A stretch of DNA of 64,000 nucleotides, taken from the NCBI GenBank assembly GCA_963510375.1, contig CAUPES010000005.1, forward strand, positions 40,332 to 104,331, given 5' to 3'. This DNA is from Fastidiosipila sp963510375 (GTDB lineage Bacteria; Bacillota; Clostridia; Saccharofermentanales; Fastidiosipilaceae). The position numbers were made by a program, and so were the translations under genes. Each line of letters starts with the position of its first letter. Within the stretch, counting starts at the first letter, position 1. The notes under the pieces are model-generated. The model saw only the letters and a program-made list of their open reading frames with translations, had not been told where the DNA came from and did no database searches. This document shows positions 61,800-64,000 of this stretch, piece by piece.

Positions 61800-63749
61800 A
61801 TGAGCGAGAACAAGGGAAATAATGGCACAGTAAACGCAGAACAAGATCTTAATGATCAGATGATTGTTAGACGTGAGAAATTAGACGAACTAAGATCTAG
61901 ATCACTTGATCCTTTCCAAGAGGTTAAATATGACATTAGTCATTTAACAGCTGAAGTTAAAGATAAGTTTGAAGAGCTTGAAGGAAAAGAAGTTAGTTTA
62001 GCTGGTAGATTAATGTCTAAAAGAGGTATGGGTAAATCAAGTTTTGCCGATATTCAAGATAGAACAGGAAAAATTCAACTATTTGTTAATATCAAAAATT
62101 TACCAGAAGGCAAATATGAAGATTTTAAACATCTAGATATAGGTGACGTTATTGGACTAAAAGGTGAGGTCATGAAGACCAAAACAGGGGAAGTGAGTGT
62201 AAGGGTTAGCGATTACACATTGTTAGCTAAGTGTTTACGACCTTTGCCCGATAGTTGGAGCGGCTTAAGTGATACCGAAACTAAATATAGACAAAGATAT
62301 TTAGATTTAATTATTAATAAAGATTCTAAAGATACATTTGTCCTACGTAGTTTAATTATTAGTCATATTCGCAAAATCTTAAATGAAAAAGGTTTCTTAG
62401 AAGTTGAAACACCAATATTGAATACAGTTCCAGGTGGAGCTAATGCAAGACCATTTGTTACACACCACAATACTTTGGATATAGATATGTATTTACGTAT
62501 TGCTCCAGAGCTATATTTAAAGAGATTAATCATTGGTGGTATGGGCAGAGTTTATGAAATTGGTAGAAACTTCAGAAATGAAGGTATGAGTCATAAGCAT
62601 AATCCAGAGTTTACAATGATGGAGCTTTACCAATCCTATGCTGATTACAATGATATGATGAATCTCACAGAGGAGATTATTAAGAGACTCGCTAAAGAAG
62701 TAGTCGGTAAATCTAAGTACGAATGGAACGGTCATGTAATTGATTTAGCTAATGACTTTAGACGCTTAACTATGCTTGATGCGGTTAAAGAGTACTCAGG
62801 TGTTGATTTCAATGAAATTGAGGACGATGCTGCTGCTTTTGCAATTGCAAAAGAAAAAAATGTTGAAACTCAAGAAATGTGGAGTAAAGGTGACACACTA
62901 AATGCATTCTTTGAAGAATTTGTTGAAGATAATTTAATTCAACCTACATTTATTTATGACTATCCAATTGAAGTGTCACCATTGAGTAAACAGAAACCAG
63001 AAGATCCTGCATTTACTGAGAGATTTGAGTTATTCATAGCAGGTGATGAATATGGTAATGCCTATTCAGAGCTCAATGATCCATTCGAGCAACGTGCAAG
63101 ATTTGAAGCTCAAGAGAGTAGACGTAGTGCTGGTGATGATGAGGGTATGAGAATTGATGAAGATTATATCAGAGCTCTCGAATATGCTTTGCCTCCAACT
63201 GGTGGTTTAGGAATTGGAATTGACAGATTATGTATGTTGTTAACTGGAAATGATAATATCCGTGACGTACTGCTATTCCCAACAATGAAGCCAATAGGCT
63301 TAGAAAAGGCAGAAAATGGGGGCTTGTCAAAAGAAACTTACGAAACTTACGACAAACTTACGACAGAAAAAATCGACTTTTCAAAAGTGAAAGTTGAACC
63401 ATTATTTGAAGATATGGTAGACTTTGAAACTTTCTCAAAATCTGATTTTAGAGTTGTAAAAGTTAAAAACTGCGAAGAAGTTCCTAAGTCAAAAAAACTT
63501 TTGAAATTTACATTAGATGATGGTTCTGAAAAAGAAAGAGTTATTTTATCTGGTATTAAGGAATATTACAGCGCAGAGAGCTTAATTGGAAAGACACTAC
63601 TTGCAATTTGTAATCTTCCTCCTCGTAAGATGATGGGAATCGACTCAGAAGGTATGATTATATCTGCAATTTGTGAGTACGACGGAGAAGAAAAACTTAA
63701 CTTAATAATGTTGGATGATAATATTCCAGCAGGATCAAAATTATATTAA
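61800..63749 (+). CDS. lysS: Lysine--tRNA ligase with C-terminal tRNA-binding domain
   Basis: A 649-residue class II LysRS, about 150 residues longer than usual. The N-terminal OB-fold (about 55-155) recognises the anticodon. The catalytic core has motif 2 GRNFRNEGMSHKHNPEFT and motif 3 GGLGIGIDRL and ends near residue 505. After a linker, residues 541-649 form an EMAPII/Arc1p-like tRNA-binding domain of the kind found at the end of MetRS (LSGIKEYY, NLPPRKMMGIDSEGMIISA). This should strengthen tRNA binding without changing specificity. The junction is in one continuous frame. Similar long LysRS forms occur, as I recall, in some Clostridia. Confidence 0.95.
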   Translation: MSENKGNNGTVNAEQDLNDQMIVRREKLDELRSRSLDPFQEVKYDISHLTAEVKDKFEELEGKEVSLAGRLMSKRGMGKSSFADIQDRTGKIQLFVNIKNLPEGKYEDFKHLDIGDVIGLKGEVMKTKTGEVSVRVSDYTLLAKCLRPLPDSWSGLSDTETKYRQRYLDLIINKDSKDTFVLRSLIISHIRKILNEKGFLEVETPILNTVPGGANARPFVTHHNTLDIDMYLRIAPELYLKRLIIGGMGRVYEIGRNFRNEGMSHKHNPEFTMMELYQSYADYNDMMNLTEEIIKRLAKEVVGKSKYEWNGHVIDLANDFRRLTMLDAVKEYSGVDFNEIEDDAAAFAIAKEKNVETQEMWSKGDTLNAFFEEFVEDNLIQPTFIYDYPIEVSPLSKQKPEDPAFTERFELFIAGDEYGNAYSELNDPFEQRARFEAQESRRSAGDDEGMRIDEDYIRALEYALPPTGGLGIGIDRLCMLLTGNDNIRDVLLFPTMKPIGLEKAENGGLSKETYETYDKLTTEKIDFSKVKVEPLFEDMVDFETFSKSDFRVVKVKNCEEVPKSKKLLKFTLDDGSEKERVILSGIKEYYSAESLIGKTLLAICNLPPRKMMGIDSEGMIISAICEYDGEEKLNLIMLDDNIPAGSKLY

Positions 63750-63776
63750 AGAATACGCTAATTATTTAATGACCTG

Positions 63777-63813
63777 AACCCCAAAATCCAGAATACGGAT
63801 TGAGGGGTTTTTG
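63777..63813 (+). terminator. Terminator of greA-lysS
   Basis: Stem AACCCC (63777-63782) with GGGGTT (63804-63809), extended by AATCC (63785-63789) with GGATT (63797-63801), then a T-run. Good intrinsic terminator 27 bases after lysS. Confidence 0.85.
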
Positions 63814-63814
63814 T

Positions 63815-63877
63815 ATGCCAAAATACACAAAAGAATTTAAAGCGATAGACCTTGAAGTATCGATTTTAGAAGACTAG
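63815..63877 (+). pseudogene. Possible remnant of a transposase OrfA start
   Basis: An ATG in the tail of the lysS terminator opens a 20-codon frame, MPKYTKEFKAIDLEVSILED. The first nine residues match the usual start of IS3-family OrfA proteins, and the rest does not. No inverted repeats or further transposase sequence are seen before the window ends. It may be a decayed insertion-sequence end or chance. Confidence 0.3.
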
Positions 63878-63910
63878 AAATAAGGTATGTATAGGAGATA
63901 GAAATATTTT

Positions 63911-63993
63911 TGCTATAATACTACTATGCAACCAATTGATTACTTTTAAGACTGACTATATGAAGTCAAGTCAAAATAAAACAAAGTAAGGAG
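63911..63993 (+). promoter_or_regulatory. Promoter and ribosome-binding site of a gene beyond the window
   Basis: TGCTATAAT (63911-63919) is an extended -10, and AAGGAG (63988-63993) lies 7 bases before the window end, so a start codon is expected at about 64001. The leader has a short bulged hairpin (GACTGACT with AGTCAAGTC, about 63951-63972). The gene itself cannot be seen. Confidence 0.55.
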
Positions 63994-64000
63994 TCTATAT

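Noticed and set aside
1..64000. CRISPR arrays, prophage, intact insertion sequences or a defence island
   Set aside because: No regularly spaced repeats, cas, phage or complete transposase genes. The gene content is housekeeping and sugar metabolism throughout.

Overview
The window is AT-rich, densely coding chromosomal DNA of a low-GC, Gram-positive anaerobe. The supporting evidence is a Firmicute-type gene set: HPr kinase, WhiA, RNase J, the AddAB/RexAB pair in place of RecBCD, bifunctional Rel, TmcAL, YitT, a Firmicute-style ribosomal protein S12 and strong purine-rich Shine-Dalgarno sites. The only ribonucleotide reductase visible is the oxygen-independent, cobalamin-dependent class II enzyme. 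A lysyl-tRNA synthetase carrying an extra C-terminal tRNA-binding domain suggests the Clostridia/Oscillospiraceae side of the phylum. That placement is inference and no species is claimed. I see no rRNA, tRNA, CRISPR array, prophage or intact insertion sequence. The one possible mobile trace is a 20-codon transposase-like stub near the right end.

Layout. 1-6.4 kb: the tail of an unknown gene, a membrane protein, a membrane-anchored alpha/beta hydrolase, an N-acetylneuraminate-lyase-like enzyme next to a GH84 hexosaminidase, a DUF308 membrane protein and a HEAT-like protein. 6.5-9.4 kb: hprK, murB and whiA, without the usual rapZ/yvcK between the last two. 9.5-15.5 kb: serS, then the str operon (rpsL, rpsG, fusA, tuf) behind a near-consensus promoter, with a second promoter for tuf and a strong terminator. 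15.6-26.2 kb: YigZ, a NYN-LOTUS protein, a DUF368 lipid-carrier translocase, two malQ paralogues, recJ and rel. 26.4-29.5 kb: nrdJ behind two NrdR-box-like sites. 29.7-36.2 kb, minus strand: YitT, then a maltodextrin operon reading malE, malF, malG and a GH13 amylase lipoprotein, with hairpins between cistrons. 36.5-42.8 kb: RNase J, rpsT (plus strand), a C39-like peptidase, tyrS and tmcAL. 42.9-47 kb: pta, ackA, a MarR regulator and acp, convergent with plsC. 47.2-54.8 kb: addB and addA. 54.8-64 kb: tadA and galK (minus), a zinc-ribbon membrane protein, trxB (minus), a small membrane protein, guaB, greA, lysS, and the control region of a gene that starts just outside the window.

How the genes work together. 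The maltodextrin importer, the surface or extracytoplasmic amylase and the two glucanotransferases form a starch/maltodextrin route. galK and the GH84/lyase pair add galactose and amino-sugar salvage. pta-ackA makes ATP and acetate, while the divergent tmcAL uses acetate and ATP for tRNA modification. HPr kinase suggests CcpA-type carbon control, although I found no convincing cre site.

Most of the window is ordinary housekeeping and I do not claim a new multi-gene system. The observations most worth a second look are: an IMP dehydrogenase that resembles the parasite Tritrichomonas foetus enzyme down to residue numbering; an AddB/RexB subunit with a single cysteine and therefore no possible four-cysteine iron-sulfur cluster; two NrdR boxes on the nrdJ promoter; the LysRS C-terminal fusion; operator-like dyads and an internal terminator in the maltodextrin operon; and an apparently leaderless tmcAL promoter.
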